Origin: Incurvaria masculella
Taxonomy: Eukaryota; Arthropoda; Insecta; Lepidoptera; Incurvariidae
Direction: 5' to 3'
DNA: 64,000 bases
NCBI GenBank assembly: GCA_946894095.1
Contig: OX335642.1
Coordinates: forward strand, 12,163,021-12,227,020
Part shown: positions 1 to 11,005 of the stretch, piece after piece
How positions within the stretch are numbered: position 1 is the stretch's first letter
How the letters are laid out: each line of letters starts with the position of its first letter
The notes under the pieces: generated by a model
Told to the model about the DNA's origin: nothing
Database searches by the model: none
The model's input: the letters and a program-made list of their open reading frames with translations, nothing else
Translations under genes and position numbers: made by a program

Positions 1-1715
1 ATAGACATTTTCCACCTTTCAAGTCGATAAGTACTTAACTTTAATTTTAAGTATGAATACCTCTTAAATTGCTTGAGGATCGGTAAATATCAACTGCGTA
101 ATAGAGGTTTCGAACTTTAAAACTACTTATTGCAATTTGGAATTTTGGGTTTAACTTTGGTGACCTTAAAATAAAGAATTCAATAACGCTATATTTTAAT
201 CCTACTTTGAATGGCGAGTTTATGAAAGAAGACATTGTCGTACAATTATATGGCAGTTTTGAGGAGCAAGTTATTTGGTCCTTGTCTGTTCCGAAATGTA
301 ATTAAGTACATATTTATTTTTCTACAAATCTAGACCAGGAAAGCGCTGATGTGCCGCGTGCCATCAGGGATAACTGCAACCCCCTCTCCAAACGAGGCCC
401 CACTTTGATAAACAACAAGAACACTATAACCCTAACCTAATCCGCCCACATGGCGACCCACCCCATTATAATTAAATAAAAACTCCCGCACGGAAGGTGC
501 AAGCGGGCGTAACTGCCCTTCTGTACACGGAACGCACATGTCGTGATGAAAAGCAAACAGAGCGGGGCACGAATTTCGGGTCCGCTTAGGCATTGTACAA
601 ACACGCGTAATAGTTGGCCTGCCGTACTGAGATTAGATTTGGGGCGCATTTTTGTTGACCCTCCGCAGATTGGTGCGGGATCCCTACGAAAAGTTGCCTA
701 TGCTTGGATCGAGGGTTGATCGATATCTGTTGAATTCGAAGGTGACAGCGGGTGTAGGATTGACATTTTATTTTGTGCATTACAGCACAGACAGCTTATA
801 GGCCAATATGTACATAACTTTGATACGCGCCACATTATTGTAGTTTTCAGTAAAACGGATACTCTTACTTCAAGTTGAATGCATACTGCATTAAAAAAAT
901 GGTAAAAGAGTCCTTTTTGGTGATGTTTCCTTATTTATTGTTGGTGAAAAGTAAATAAACGTTACGGTGTCGACGTGAAGTGGTTGAAAACTCCACTATT
1001 AAACACCAGTATTAAATTAAACGTTAGTCCGCTAGTTTCGTGAACCGTACAAAATTTCAACGTGTTGGCAGGTTGAAAGCTCGCCTCTTGAAAATGACTG
1101 TCCCAAAAGATACCGATTCATTAAAATGTTGTTTTTAACCAACATAAAATATGATCTTAACGTATTTTAGTCAACATAAAAATCCACCTAACTGGCTATT
1201 TTCTTTTTTTGTATTTATTTTATATTAAGGAAAATTAAATGTGCAACTGTGTTAATTTATTGGTCCTTTGACCTTTCTTCAAGGCTTAAATTTGAATAGT
1301 TTCTTAGGTTATTATTTTTTTGTAAAAAGGTCGACTAAATGAAATGAAGGAAGGAAATGAAGTTAAATTGTCTGTTGTTGTAATAGACCTAAGCAATGTC
1401 GATCTATACCGTGAACCCAGCTAAGAAGGTGTGGATTGCAAATTATTTTAGTGTGTACTTTCCCATGTTTACTCAACTACTGTCTTAGTTTGGTTAGAAT
1501 TGATAGGGATAATTTATGAAAGCCAACCTTCTTCCGGAAAGTTTACTGGTCGATGAAACATCATACCTGAAAATATAAAATGCACAATGGTTATTAGATA
1601 TTTTTACAACAATACACAGTAATCTTGTACCTAAATCGATAATACCAAACCTGGTTACAAAATTAAACCACAAATAATTAATAGAAGATATTGGTAATGG
1701 ATAAAAACATATGAT
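1..1715. other. No recognisable gene or repeat
   Basis: Mostly AT-rich intergenic-type sequence with a less AT-rich patch at about 430-780. Short open frames are present on the minus strand in that patch, but they have no recognisable motif or repeat relative elsewhere in the window. I see no RNA gene, inverted repeat or tandem array. Confidence 0.6.
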
Positions 1716-1738
1716 TTGAGATTACCGTGGTTAACACT

Positions 1739-1945
1739 CATTTTAAGGTTTGTGAAAAACGGCTCACTCACGGTGTGTCGATAATGTTTCACGACGTTTC
1801 GAACCAAACATTTGGTCCATCATCAGGCGAGCATTCGTGCCGCGCGGCGGAGGTCAACAGGGAATTTTAATAATGTTTGGTTCGAAACGTCGTGAAATAT
1901 TATCGACACACCGTGAGTAAGCCGTTTTTCACAAACCTTAAAATG
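1739..1945. repeat. Long inverted repeat (palindromic MITE-like)
   Basis: The arms 1739-1812 and 1872-1945 are nearly exact reverse complements over about 73 bp, separated by a 59-bp GC-richer loop. Both arms carry the words gtttgtgaaaaacggct and gacgtttcgaaccaaac (or their complement). The fold-back form with no reading frame suggests a small non-autonomous DNA transposon. A fragment with the shared words gattaccg and cgaaacgtcg recurs near 18318-18460. No target duplication was identified. Confidence 0.75.
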
Positions 1946-2210
1946 GATAAAAACATCTTTGTATGGATTTTAGTACCAGACACTAAAGAGAGGCCGGTTT
2001 CACATGACATTTCGATATTAACGGTTCCGAAATTAGCGTTAACCCATCAATTTGAGGTAAAACAGTGACATTTACATTGCAGCATCGTACATTTTTGATA
2101 ATAACCAGAAACATTACTTTGGTCTCGATATTCGTCTGAAGCGGAAGTCGAACCAGGAACCTTCCGATTACAAGTACGCGGTTAATACAAAGTAATATTG
2201 TAACTATTAA

Positions 2211-2327
2211 GGGGACACATTATAAAGTCCAAAAAGCACAAGGTCCAAAACCCATACCGTCAAAAATACTTGTGAATACGGATATTTTCAATTAGATGGT
2301 GTTGAGTTAGGTTTGATTATATGCATA
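2211..2327 (+). mobile_element. MITE family R, partial copy
   Basis: This stretch matches 35716-35826: both contain agtccaaa, agcacaaggtcc and gaatacggatattttcaa in the same order, ending in ttatatgcat. Only the left half is present. A SINE lies directly downstream, so the right half may have been replaced or lost. Confidence 0.6.
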
Positions 2328-2692
2328 ACATGGATAACATGGATGGCAGATACCACACACACCGTCATAATATTAGCACAACACACATACGTATTTCCAA
2401 AGGAATTAGGTGCCATTACAGGACCTTCCCTTTATGAGCACCACTGCATTGAACTGGATATGAAATATTCACAATTTTCTTCGGCCATCTTTTCATCCAA
2501 TGCGATTTTACGAACCCTGTCAGTTTTAACACTACCACCTAGTAGGGAAAGAGGGCCTACAGTTTTACTTGCATTCGTAACGAAATGCACTTATCGAACT
2601 GTGAAAGAATGCGTGCATGAACGAGGCGGAGATTGAACCCATGAACTCAGGTATGGGAGGCATGTCCCCGCGCCTGTGACGTACCTATGAGC
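2316..2692 (-). mobile_element. tRNA-derived SINE, nearly full length
   Basis: This is a copy of the SINE family repeated across the window, in minus orientation. Its 3' tail is at about 2316-2345. Its body carries gtgccat, ggaccttccctt, cattgaactggat and ccaatgcgat. Its tRNA-like head is near 2615-2692, where the B-box complement reads gagattgaaccc. The 107-residue open frame across it is the SINE body read antisense and is not a gene. Confidence 0.75.
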
Positions 2693-2699
2693 TTTTTTG

Positions 2700-4260
2700 A
2701 ACCGACTTTTTTTACTATACGTTTACATGTTCAGGTATTGAATAATACATTATGCAAATGTCTCTATGTAAAAACAATTTTCGTTTCCCGTCGAACGTTG
2801 TCAACAAAATGAAGGATCGAAATACATTTCTGGTGACAAATTTCGCGCCACATTTCACGAGACAATATTTGAGAAGCACTCGCGAAGTGTTCGTGCTATT
2901 GGTTTTTAATTTTCCCCACATCTCGGTGGGAAATTTGCAACAACATTTCCATCGCATCAGAACATTTTAATCTACTCAAAGGGTTGGAACAATCTGGTGT
3001 AATATATATTTAGGTTAAAGTCCGGTGTCTTTAAAAGTCTGAAATAATTTATTAATTGAAGGTTATTGGATTTCTGCAGTTGTGCCCTGCATGAGAACAC
3101 TAAGGCACAATCTCTGGTTAGTATTATATTTATGGTTATTACAGATCTATCTTATTTCTTCTTCAGACTAAAAATAAGGACGAATATATTTTAATTTTAA
3201 AATTATCACTAACCAAAGATAATGCACTCTACCCTAAAGAGTTTTGATTGATCGTTTAATTGAAAATTCTTGATTACGCCATATAATAATAGTTTACAAA
3301 AGATAGTACGGTGGAATAACAACATAATACATGGGGTGCCAAGACGGGCTTATACCTCAAAGAGATTTCTTCCAGACGACCTTTGGTTGTTTGAAATGTT
3401 CAATAGGGCTATATTCGCAGCTAGTCGCAGTATTTTTCGTTTGACAGTTAGAGTATAATAAATATAAATAGTTACGTTCGGAATATACATACATATATTA
3501 ATTGCATTATAAGTTAACATACAAATATAATAACTATTAACCTACATATTATATACATTATACATATTTTGTGTACGTAAATAAGTGTTTCCTTAGGGTG
3601 AGTTTAAGATCTAAAACTTGCGCTACACTGGCTGAGATAATGTCGATGGTATGAAGAAAAAGGAACATAAAAAATACGTATTCGTTTTTTTATTCTAGAA
3701 AAAAATATGTGTAAGTTTATTTTGTTTTCTTACCATAAGCTCGGAATTAGTGCACTTGACAAAGGTACATCTGGAAAATCGAAGTTACCTCCAAGAAAGA
3801 AAAGCATACCGTTATAAAACGTTAAAGAGTAACCCTGTTCTATTAAGTTTAATATGACTGGATGGACATGAAAATCACCAAGGCCACCTTGGCCGGTAAG
3901 TTTTTCGGTATCTATGGCCCGTGCGGAACGATTCTATTCTTTTTAAAAAAAATAAAAGTATGAACCGGCCTGCCGACGCGACGTGTCGCTCCAGCCAAGT
4001 CGGGTCTCGATGCGATGTCAACAGATTACATCTGACAAGTCAGGCCGTGTTACTCTTGTCGACAGACTAACCGAAGGCATCTGGCAGCAGAGATTCCAGT
4101 GACATCTAAGAATCGATGATGCGTCCGAAGAGCGCCATAAAAACTTGATAAGTCATGAATTAGCGTTTTAGATATTTTAAGTCACGATTTTATCAAACTT
4201 ACTCAGTTGTATTTGTACGTACATGTTGTCTTACTGAAGATTATTATCTGCTTAATATGA
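2700..4260. other. No recognisable gene
   Basis: AT-rich DNA. Two opposite-strand open frames of 72 and 80 codons overlap at about 2715-2970; neither resembles a known family and their mutual overlap argues against both being coding. 3960-4140 is less AT-rich but carries no recognised signal. Confidence 0.5.
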
Positions 4261-4490
4261 TTTTATGTAACTGGACATGGGTGGCTAATAAAACACCCAC
4301 CGTCATAATATAAGCACAACACACTGCATTCCCAAATGAGTTAAGGGCCATGCCCGTACCTTTCGTGTATAAGCACGGCTACGTTGAACTGGATGGAAAA
4401 CACGGACAATTTTTTATTGCCGCTTTGACCATATTTTCATTCAATCCGATGGTACTAACCCAGGCGGGCCGAACCCTACCGCCATACATA
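4261..4490 (-). mobile_element. SINE, head-truncated copy
   Basis: It begins with the family tail, atgtaactggacatgg, then follows the body through cattgaactggatgg-type and aatccgatggtac-type words to cgggccgaaccctaccgcc. The tRNA-like head expected further right is missing, so the copy is 5'-truncated in element orientation. Confidence 0.75.
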
Positions 4491-4968
4491 TTGCCCAACC
4501 GAAAAATACATAAACACGCGAAACACATAAAGAAATAGGCTTCTGTGAGTCAACGAACTTTGAAAATTTGTGGTTAAACACGAATTTGTGAGCAGTGGCG
4601 CGAAACCAAAGACAGGATGTCCACAGTAACCACACAGAGATTATGATTAGTTGTCATGATTTAACTTGTCCATTTGGTAAAACGCTCGGTACCGTAGGAG
4701 CTTTTGACAAGTAAAAATGTGGACGTGACAACGCCAATAAACGGACATTGTACAGCAACCAAACAAACGGTTGGTATATTTTGACAACGGATCATGAATA
4801 CACATTTTTTTGTTTTTTTAGACTTTTACTCTTTATAATAATAAAGGCTCTTAGCTACGGTATCGTACATATGTAGATGACAAATAATTTGAAAGCTACT
4901 GTTCCAATTTACATTATATTTCGTATCCAATATCAAGCAATAGATATATGTGTCTGCACGTTATTGTT

Positions 4969-5226
4969 GTTTTTTAGAGTCCCGTCGCAAAAAGGGAAAA
5001 AGGGACCCTTATGGTCTGGCTCTGTTGTCTGTCGGTCACACGCATTTTGTCCTATGAGGGTTGTTTGAAAATTCTGAAAGGAATACCAATATAGGTACAC
5101 TTATGTAGTTGTGCACCAACTAATTCTTTTTGCTGCAAACGTCATACGTTTTGAGAAAAAGCTTCTGATGCCGGCCGTGACGGAACCCTAGGCACGTGAA
5201 CACGTTCACGCCTGACCGTTTTTTTA
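4969..5226 (+). repeat. Interspersed repeat family B, copy 1
   Basis: A ~258-bp unit running from agtcccgtcgcaaaaaggg through cttatggtctggctctg and gtagttgtgcaccaacta to a short hairpin (cgtgaac-ac-gttcacg) near 5195-5210 and a T-run. Further copies lie at 6886-7165 and at the window end. No coding potential. The opening word relates it loosely to the ggttccgt repeats at 17.5 and 48.5 kb. Superfamily unassigned. Confidence 0.75.
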
Positions 5227-5229
5227 ATT

Positions 5230-5940
5230 TAAATCGAATCACATGAGAGGGAAAATAATATATTCATACATTTTCTTTTCAATGTGGCTTGATAAAGGAT
5301 ACAATTGTAGGAAGAAAAAAACTTGCAGACACACATATTTGTTATCACACAGCCAATATCGAGTAAATTGTGTTGATTAAAAAAGGTTGACTGTAAGAAA
5401 TCAGTGCGCTATCAGATAATGATAAGTCCGCCTTTTTTATATTTCCACTTTGTTATATTAATATTTTTCTGTGTTAAATTTTTATGTAATTGCACAATAA
5501 AGGATTTTTTTTTGGATGAGTGGTTTTTTAAGTATTTGTAAATTAAAATTGTATGGAGCGTTTTTTACTAATGCTTTCGAGCCCACCATACGAGCGAAGT
5601 AGATAAGTAAGTACTGTCCGATCGTGCCAGTTCTTGCGCATCTGTGGCGAGCTCAAATGTTCGCGACCCCTGCATCGGGCGTCGCGAATAGTTTCATCAC
5701 ATCTGCTGCGAGCACGTGCGAAACTTTCGTTCTTCGCGCGAACACGTGCGAGATGAAAATAAAGACGTGCACACACAAAGAGACGCTACAATCTGACGCG
5801 TCGTAAGTTATGACTCTTTTGACGTTTTTCGATCCTCCGACCGGTAAAAGAGGGACATAAATATTAATTAAAGAAATATAATATTAATTGATTAGTTTGA
5901 TTATGTCTCCCGACGAAGTTTGTTGTTAATTATATATGGG
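5230..5940. other. No recognisable gene
   Basis: AT-rich sequence followed by a GC-rich patch (about 5590-5800) in which the words gcgaac and cacgtgcga recur. Opposite-strand open frames in the patch are explained by base composition. No RNA gene or element boundary seen. Confidence 0.45.
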
Positions 5941-5944
5941 AGGA

Positions 5945-6500
5945 AAATAAAAGAATAAATCGGGCATCTCGTCGACGAACCCGAGGTATGCCTGGCTGCG
6001 GAGACCCTCCAATGTACATAGAAATGTAGTCTAATTATGTGTTTTATCGTCTTTGCTACGGATAATGCTCTTCGGAACTGCATAGCCCAATTTCTCCAAC
6101 TATCTTTTTTACTGTCGCTCAAAGCGCAACAGGCAAGGAATGCACCAATTCATCGTCGAACCAAAATAATAATCAACTGATCCTGTGGACCTTTTATCTT
6201 TTAGGTCGGTATACTATTTTTAAATTGATAGTCTTTCAAAATTATACAGTTGTGTACGTCTGTAATTGGGTGACATACTAGAAATGTTTATAAGTCTAAT
6301 TTGGATTAACTGTTTAAAATAAATAAATACTGTGGAATGCGTTTCTGCCTAAGCATTTTCTCTGCACAAACTGGGGTCCTTCAAACATGAAGAAGCACCT
6401 GTCAGCTGGCATGATTTTCGCAGCCCCCATGATAGTTCGAAAGCTCATGGGCGCCGTCGGACAACTCTTAGGGCCTGGCGTACGCTATACCATCAAAATT
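5945..6500 (+). pseudogene. Decayed LINE 3' tail (RT C-terminus), interrupted
   Basis: Two parts of one non-LTR retrotransposon C-terminus. The part near 6040-6165 matches 45950-46070 (the words ctcttcggaactgcat and gctcaaagcgcaac correspond to ctcgtcggagctgcat and gctcaacgcacatc). The part at about 6350-6500 encodes KLGSFK followed in another frame by KKHLSAGMIFAAP and GQLLGPGVRY, the family's terminal peptides. The two are separated by about 150 bp of unrelated sequence and by frameshifts, so nothing is functional. Confidence 0.65.
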
Positions 6501-6518
6501 GTGTTGCGTTTCATATTG

Positions 6519-6573
6519 TACGATGATACGGAACCCTTCGTTTGCGAGTCCGACTTGCACTTGGCCGGTTGTT
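6519..6573 (-). repeat. ggttccg-family fragment
   Basis: A 55-bp piece with acgatgatacggaaccc, agtccgac and cacttggccggt. It matches the end of the elements at 17500-17812 and (reverse) 48461-48752. It sits directly after a LINE tail. Only the terminal part is present. Confidence 0.7.
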
Positions 6574-6885
6574 TGAAGTCGGTCGACTTTATTTCGACTG
6601 CTCTGCTAATGACATCGGCTGCATTCTACGAGAATGTTCCGACTCCAAGCGGAAACACCACTGACAAATAGCACAGAATAGGTAGAACAAACTGTATTTA
6701 TCTATTGAATGAGTACAGCTGGCTACACTTCCCACAAATGTCACGCGAGGGTGGCCATGCGACCGACCTTGCCACAATTAATTTTGACATTGTGTATTTT
6801 ATTTGTGTTGGACATTTAAAGTTAAGTGGGCATCGCGTGACGATAAATTATCGACTCCATAGCTTAACATTTTCATGGTTCCATT

Positions 6886-7165
6886 GGTTTAAGGGTTCCG
6901 CTGCAAAAAGTAAAAAAAAAATACCCTTATGGTCTGGCTCTGGTATCTGTTAGTCTCATGCATTTTGTTCCGAAGCCTTTACCTATTAACAGTTATTCAA
7001 AACTTCTGGGAAAAAAAATATAACATTAGTACATTTAAAAGCTAGATTTCTGAAGCGCTAACTTTGTATGAAATTGCAAACTAATCATTAGGCGAGGGCG
7101 GATTTCATGTCCAGCAGTGACAGAACCCTCGGCACGTGAACATGTTCACGCCTAACCGTTTTTTA
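6886..7165 (+). repeat. Interspersed repeat family B, copy 2
   Basis: Same word order as 4969-5226: a ggttccgctgcaaaaag-type start, ccttatggtctggctctgg, then cggcacgtgaacatgttcacgcctaaccg and a T-run at the end. The middle section has diverged and differs in length. A SINE tail begins immediately after it. Confidence 0.75.
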
Positions 7166-7435
7166 AGAACTGGATATGTCTAGCTGATACCACACCTTAT
7201 GGATGCCAGAAAGGGAAGGCCCTGACAGCCTTCCCTTTCTGAGCACAGCAGCAATATTGTATTGCTGCTTCGACCACTGACCCTGGTATGAAAGAGGATC
7301 TACAGTTTTACATGGATTCCGAACAATTGAGCCACTCGCATTCGTGATGAAAACGCACGTATCAACTCGGAAAGAGAAAGTGGGGCATGCACGTGGCGGG
7401 AATGAATCTACGACTCTCGAGCGAGACTGCGCCTT
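7166..7435 (-). mobile_element. SINE, rearranged copy with internal hairpin
   Basis: The tail is at 7168-7200 (aactggatatg, agctgatacc) and the head-proximal part, aactcggaaagagaaag, is at about 7355-7435. Part of the body is deleted. In its place 7208-7240 forms a perfect 13-bp hairpin, because ccttccctttct of the SINE body is preceded by its own reverse complement. B box not preserved. Confidence 0.65.
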
Positions 7436-7439
7436 AAGA

Positions 7440-8300
7440 GGGTATATTTTTCGTGTGGGCCCATACAAAAAGGGAAAGCTATTTCCTACGCTATTCGTAG
7501 AGGTATTTAGTTTAAATTATGCCAACGATATCATCTAACCAGTCCCTAGTCGTCTATGTTTTTAAATATGTAATATTATGTGAAACATTTTAATTCTAAA
7601 TTATGCAAAATCAAACAGTTTTTAACTGTACGATGTTTAGACTAGATTGAGGCAGTAAAGATGATTGCAGCTTTATGCTTTAAAGAATTTTATATTCAGT
7701 GATAAATAGCATAGAATATTAATGTATTCAACAATCCTTATTAACGCGTTTTTGTGATATTATTCATAATCTTCGAATTAAAATTACTCTCTCAATAAAA
7801 TTCCTTAAAAAGGAATGACGAAAAAAGGGCGAATTTAAAATGAATTGATAAAACCAACATCTATTCATTCCGTCGCTAAACAGACAGATTTACTTTCAGC
7901 TCATTAGATTTAAAAGAGAATCAATCAAACGGGTAATCAATTCCGAGAGACGCTGAATTTTCAGTTTGTGAAATATGCGCGCGCAAAAGCTCTCTTCCAC
8001 TTCGGAAAATCAATCAAAATGTTTTATTGGTAGTATTCAAGTGAAACTGAGTCTGTATTATGGCCAGAGTGAAAGACTTGGTGTGGGAATGAACATTTAA
8101 AAATGTTTGCTATGCAAAACTTACAGGATTTTAAAAAATCTGAACATATTCCATACTTATTTAGAACTTTTCAAGGAAGGTAAATTTTTTCATGCTATAA
8201 AACAATAAATTTGGTTTGATTTCTTTTTCGAAGGAATTAAACGATAATTTACTATGTATCTCCACAATTATAAAAAAAATTAGTCAAATTCATAGTTCAT
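7440..8300. other. No recognisable gene
   Basis: AT-rich sequence without long frames, inverted repeats or matches to the repeat families of this window. Confidence 0.5.
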
Positions 8301-8478
8301 TGCAGATTGGTATACCATTGCATTGGATGAAATACAGCCAAAGCGACTTAAGCGGAAATGAAGAGTGTCCGTGTTTTCCATCAAGTTCAATGTACACGTG
8401 CTCATACACAAAAGGGTATCTCCTAGCATGGCACCTAATCCCATCAGGAATTTGCGTTGGGCTGATATCCAAACCAGA
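8300..8478 (+). mobile_element. SINE, truncated copy
   Basis: The 3' half of the family: ccattgcattggatg, gtgtccgtgttttcc, ggcacctaat and gttgggctgatatc follow the usual order. The tRNA-like head is absent and the extreme tail is lost. Overlapping 98-120-codon antisense frames here follow from the SINE body and are not genes. Confidence 0.7.
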
Positions 8479-9071
8479 AAAGGGTTGTGTAACGAAACCA
8501 TTACATCTCCAAAAATATGTTGAATGAAAGCCACCGTGTAGGACTGAACCTGAACCTGATAAAGTAACTTTAGTAGGTTTCCACAAGCTACCATTTGACG
8601 CACCTCAAGAGAGTTCCGCGCCGCGTCTAATAGCCGGAACACAAGTTGCCTAAACTAGTCGAAAACTTGCCGATTATTTCTCTCGTATATTGGGAAGGTA
8701 CGTGCCGGGACGTCTTGGGAGAACCGACCGGTGGAGACAGACCGGGACGGCAAATGGTTGTGCTTTTAATATTTTGGTATACCACGTCCGTCAAAACTAT
8801 GCAGTTTTCAAATTTTACAGTGTTAACATTTGTCTCGGTTTCGATTTTTTTTAAATGCGCAGACACAGATATGGTTTATTTAATTTATTGGTGTTTGGGT
8901 AGATAAGTAACCCACATTCGAACAAGTAAAAATCATAAATTAATCTTGCAATTAATTAATGGTGATGGAAATCCATAGAATAACATATGTAACATGAGAT
9001 ATTTCGTTTATGTATTTTTTTAATCTAAAATTAAATCCATCGCCAAAACACTAACCATATGATGGTGCTGC

Positions 9072-9108
9072 AGTCATTCGAGTACTCTTTAATAGTACTA
9101 GAATGACT
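9072..9108. repeat. Small hairpin
   Basis: The arms 9072-9086 and 9094-9108 (agtcattcgagtact and its complement) pair over 15 bp with one mismatch around a 7-nt loop. No associated element was recognised. Confidence 0.55.
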
Positions 9109-9339
9109 TTTTACATTTTATTCATTGTCCTGCTAATCATCAATATAAGAAATAAATACATTTTAAAAAAAATCTGGTGTAAAGTTACATTGTCCAATTT
9201 TATACTTTTTTATTAACTGCCTGATGACAGATGGAAATCATTAATGTAATCAGATTATTTACAAATTAAGTTTTTTTTATTAGGAACACAAATAACGGTC
9301 TATTTCGTTGTACGGTATTACAAGCGTAATAAACATATA

Positions 9340-9440
9340 TTTCGCGCCTACGATGAGACCTGCTGTCGCCAATTTTGTAAAACTATGAACCGAACTAAAA
9401 AGTGCATGCCACGCGCAAATAAGCCGACTCGGCGACGCGG
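9340..9440 (+). repeat. Interspersed repeat family D, copy 1
   Basis: It shares gcgcct, acctgctgtcgccaatttt, ccaact/cgaacta and catgccacgcgcaaa in order with 26490-26600, and the last part with 25312-25365. About 100 bp is alignable by eye. Type unknown. It lies just upstream of the CRE-rich island. Confidence 0.5.
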
Positions 9441-9449
9441 GTAACAACG

Positions 9450-9459
9450 GTCACGTGAC
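9450..9459. promoter_or_regulatory. GTCACGTGAC palindrome (E-box/CLEAR-like)
   Basis: The perfect 10-bp palindrome GTCACGTGAC contains the CACGTG E-box core and equals the CLEAR consensus bound by MITF/TFE-type bHLH-zip factors. It lies about 100 bp upstream of a cluster of CRE sites in a GC-rich stretch. Binding is inferred from motif identity only. Confidence 0.45.
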
Positions 9460-9479
9460 ACTCCTTCCTTCTCACATCC

Positions 9480-9735
9480 ATGTGCCAGGATAAATGCACT
9501 CGAAGTAGACACGTAAACCCACCCCGGAGAGAATTCATCCGCAGGCCTCGCACCCGACGCGTGACGTCACACGCCGCCGTCCGCTCCGCGCGCCTGACGT
9601 CACGTAGCGAACTACCGATACGTGATCTCGCGCCGAGTAAATTACGACCCCGAGTGGCTGGCTACCACCCGGCTACCTAGGCGTGCTTCGGAAAATAGGT
9701 AAGCGGGTGATGTTTAAACGTACATTGACGTCATA
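9480..9735. promoter_or_regulatory. GC-rich island with three perfect CRE sites
   Basis: The full palindrome TGACGTCA, the cAMP-response element bound by CREB/ATF bZIP proteins, occurs at 9562-9569, 9595-9602 and 9726-9733. A fourth copy is at 10787-10794 and I found none elsewhere in the window. The island is CpG-rich against an AT-rich background. Just downstream, ATAG|GTAAGC with GT at 9699-9700 fits a plus-strand splice donor, so the island could hold a promoter and non-coding first exon. A 66-codon frame (9480-9680) is Arg-rich from base composition and not convincing. Confidence 0.4.
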
Positions 9736-9739
9736 CAAT

Positions 9740-10300
9740 GAAATTTGAATGACAATTAATATTAAAAAAAATGATGTGATACAATTTCGTATCAATAATG
9801 ACGAGGCGTCCGTAGTTAAGCATTATTTGGTTTTAGGTGTTGGTCAGAATATCATACAGGAATCGTGTTCATACTTGATTGTTAAGGTTGCTCTTAAACT
9901 AAATTTACGTAAAAATATGAGGTACGTAATAAGTAATTGCATCTATGGTATAGTGAAAAATTGGTTAACCAGTTTATATTATTATGTTCTATATTCGCTT
10001 AAGATGGAACGTTTTATGTGAAGACTGGATGAAATACTGATACACAAATAATATAGAAAAATCATCATAACTTTTTGTAGATTTCAACTGATGGCGCTTT
10101 AATGAAGGAATATAGATCATTTAAGCTAAAACAAACCGTTGGCTAACTAAAAGAAATTACTTTTAGTTTAGTTCGCCTATGCGCAGTATTTTAGTTTTAA
10201 TGTATTGCACCATACATAATTTATCGTTCTTGTTAAATAGTAGTACTCATATGTCAGCCTCGCCAGATCACAGACGCGACTCCTCGGGTTCTCACTAGAT
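9740..10300. other. No recognisable gene
   Basis: AT-rich. A 90-codon frame at 9749-10021 has no recognisable motif. If the donor at 9699 is real, this stretch would be intron. Confidence 0.4.
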
Positions 10301-10305
10301 GACCG

Positions 10306-10556
10306 TTCAACTGTTGAGGCTGGCCGTGAATCTGATTCCACGTGATACTTATCCCTTCCTTATGTCCTAAGTGGTAGGCTCGGTGATAGGTCAATACCAT
10401 CCACGAAAATCGCATTGAATCATAGATGGTCGAAGCGACAATGAAAACTGTCCACGCTTTCCATCCAGTTTAAAGTGGTGGTGAAATATAAGGAAGGTCC
10501 TAGCCTATCACGTAGTTCCCATATGATATGTTAGACTAATGGCATGACAGTAAGGG
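10306..10556 (+). mobile_element. SINE, head-truncated copy
   Basis: Body words in order: gaggctggccgtgaatctgattccacgt, ccttccttatgtcctaagtggtagg, ggtcgaagcgacaatgaaaa, ccatccagtt, aaggaaggtcctagc and agactaatggcatgacagta. The tRNA-like head is missing and the tail ends before the usual terminal words. Confidence 0.72.
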
Positions 10557-10786
10557 TGGCAATAGAACTCCATTATAAGCACCATACGAAATATCAACCC
10601 ACCGTAAGACTGCTTAAATAAAATGTAGGTATACCAAAACAAGGATTTTTCATTCGGAACTATCAACAATCCATCACAGAATGCATGAATATTCCGACGA
10701 TATTTATGGATGAATCATAGAATATGTTTGCGCTGCACTTTCAATAACGACGCGAAAGTAATAAACGTACGTAACCCTTTCGAACG

Positions 10787-10794
10787 TGACGTCA
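10787..10794. promoter_or_regulatory. Perfect CRE (TGACGTCA)
   Basis: The fourth exact TGACGTCA of the window, within gtgacgtcac and 1.05 kb from the cluster at 9.6-9.7 kb. It lies in a short, less AT-rich stretch. Confidence 0.35.
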
Positions 10795-10872
10795 CATACG
10801 AGTGGTATACGACCTGTGCGTAAAGTTGAAACGTCCCACACAGTTGATAATAATCACAGACTTTTATGCAGA

Positions 10873-11005
10873 CACAAAGACAGTTCTCCGGGTTTTGACG
10901 ATTCTCAAGTCATCCGACTTTCAATTTTGTCATGACATGTATGGAAGTAATGTAAAGTTGGCAGTCGGAAGAAATTCTTCTCAAGACCCAAGAACTGTCT
11001 TTGTG
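10873..11005. repeat. Imperfect long hairpin
   Basis: The left arm 10873-10918 starts cacaaagacagttct and ends catccgac. The right arm 10974-11005 ends agaactgtctttgtg. Outer pairing is perfect over about 15 bp and interrupted further in. It is probably a relic of a palindromic MITE; the form is also pre-miRNA-like, with nothing else to support that. Confidence 0.5.

Noticed and set aside
2313..2636. 107-codon plus-strand open frame
   Set aside because: It is the antisense of a SINE copy; the same peptide fragments recur wherever the SINE lies in this orientation.
8280..8642. 120- and 98-codon minus-strand frames
   Set aside because: Both overlap each other and a SINE fragment; neither resembles a protein family.
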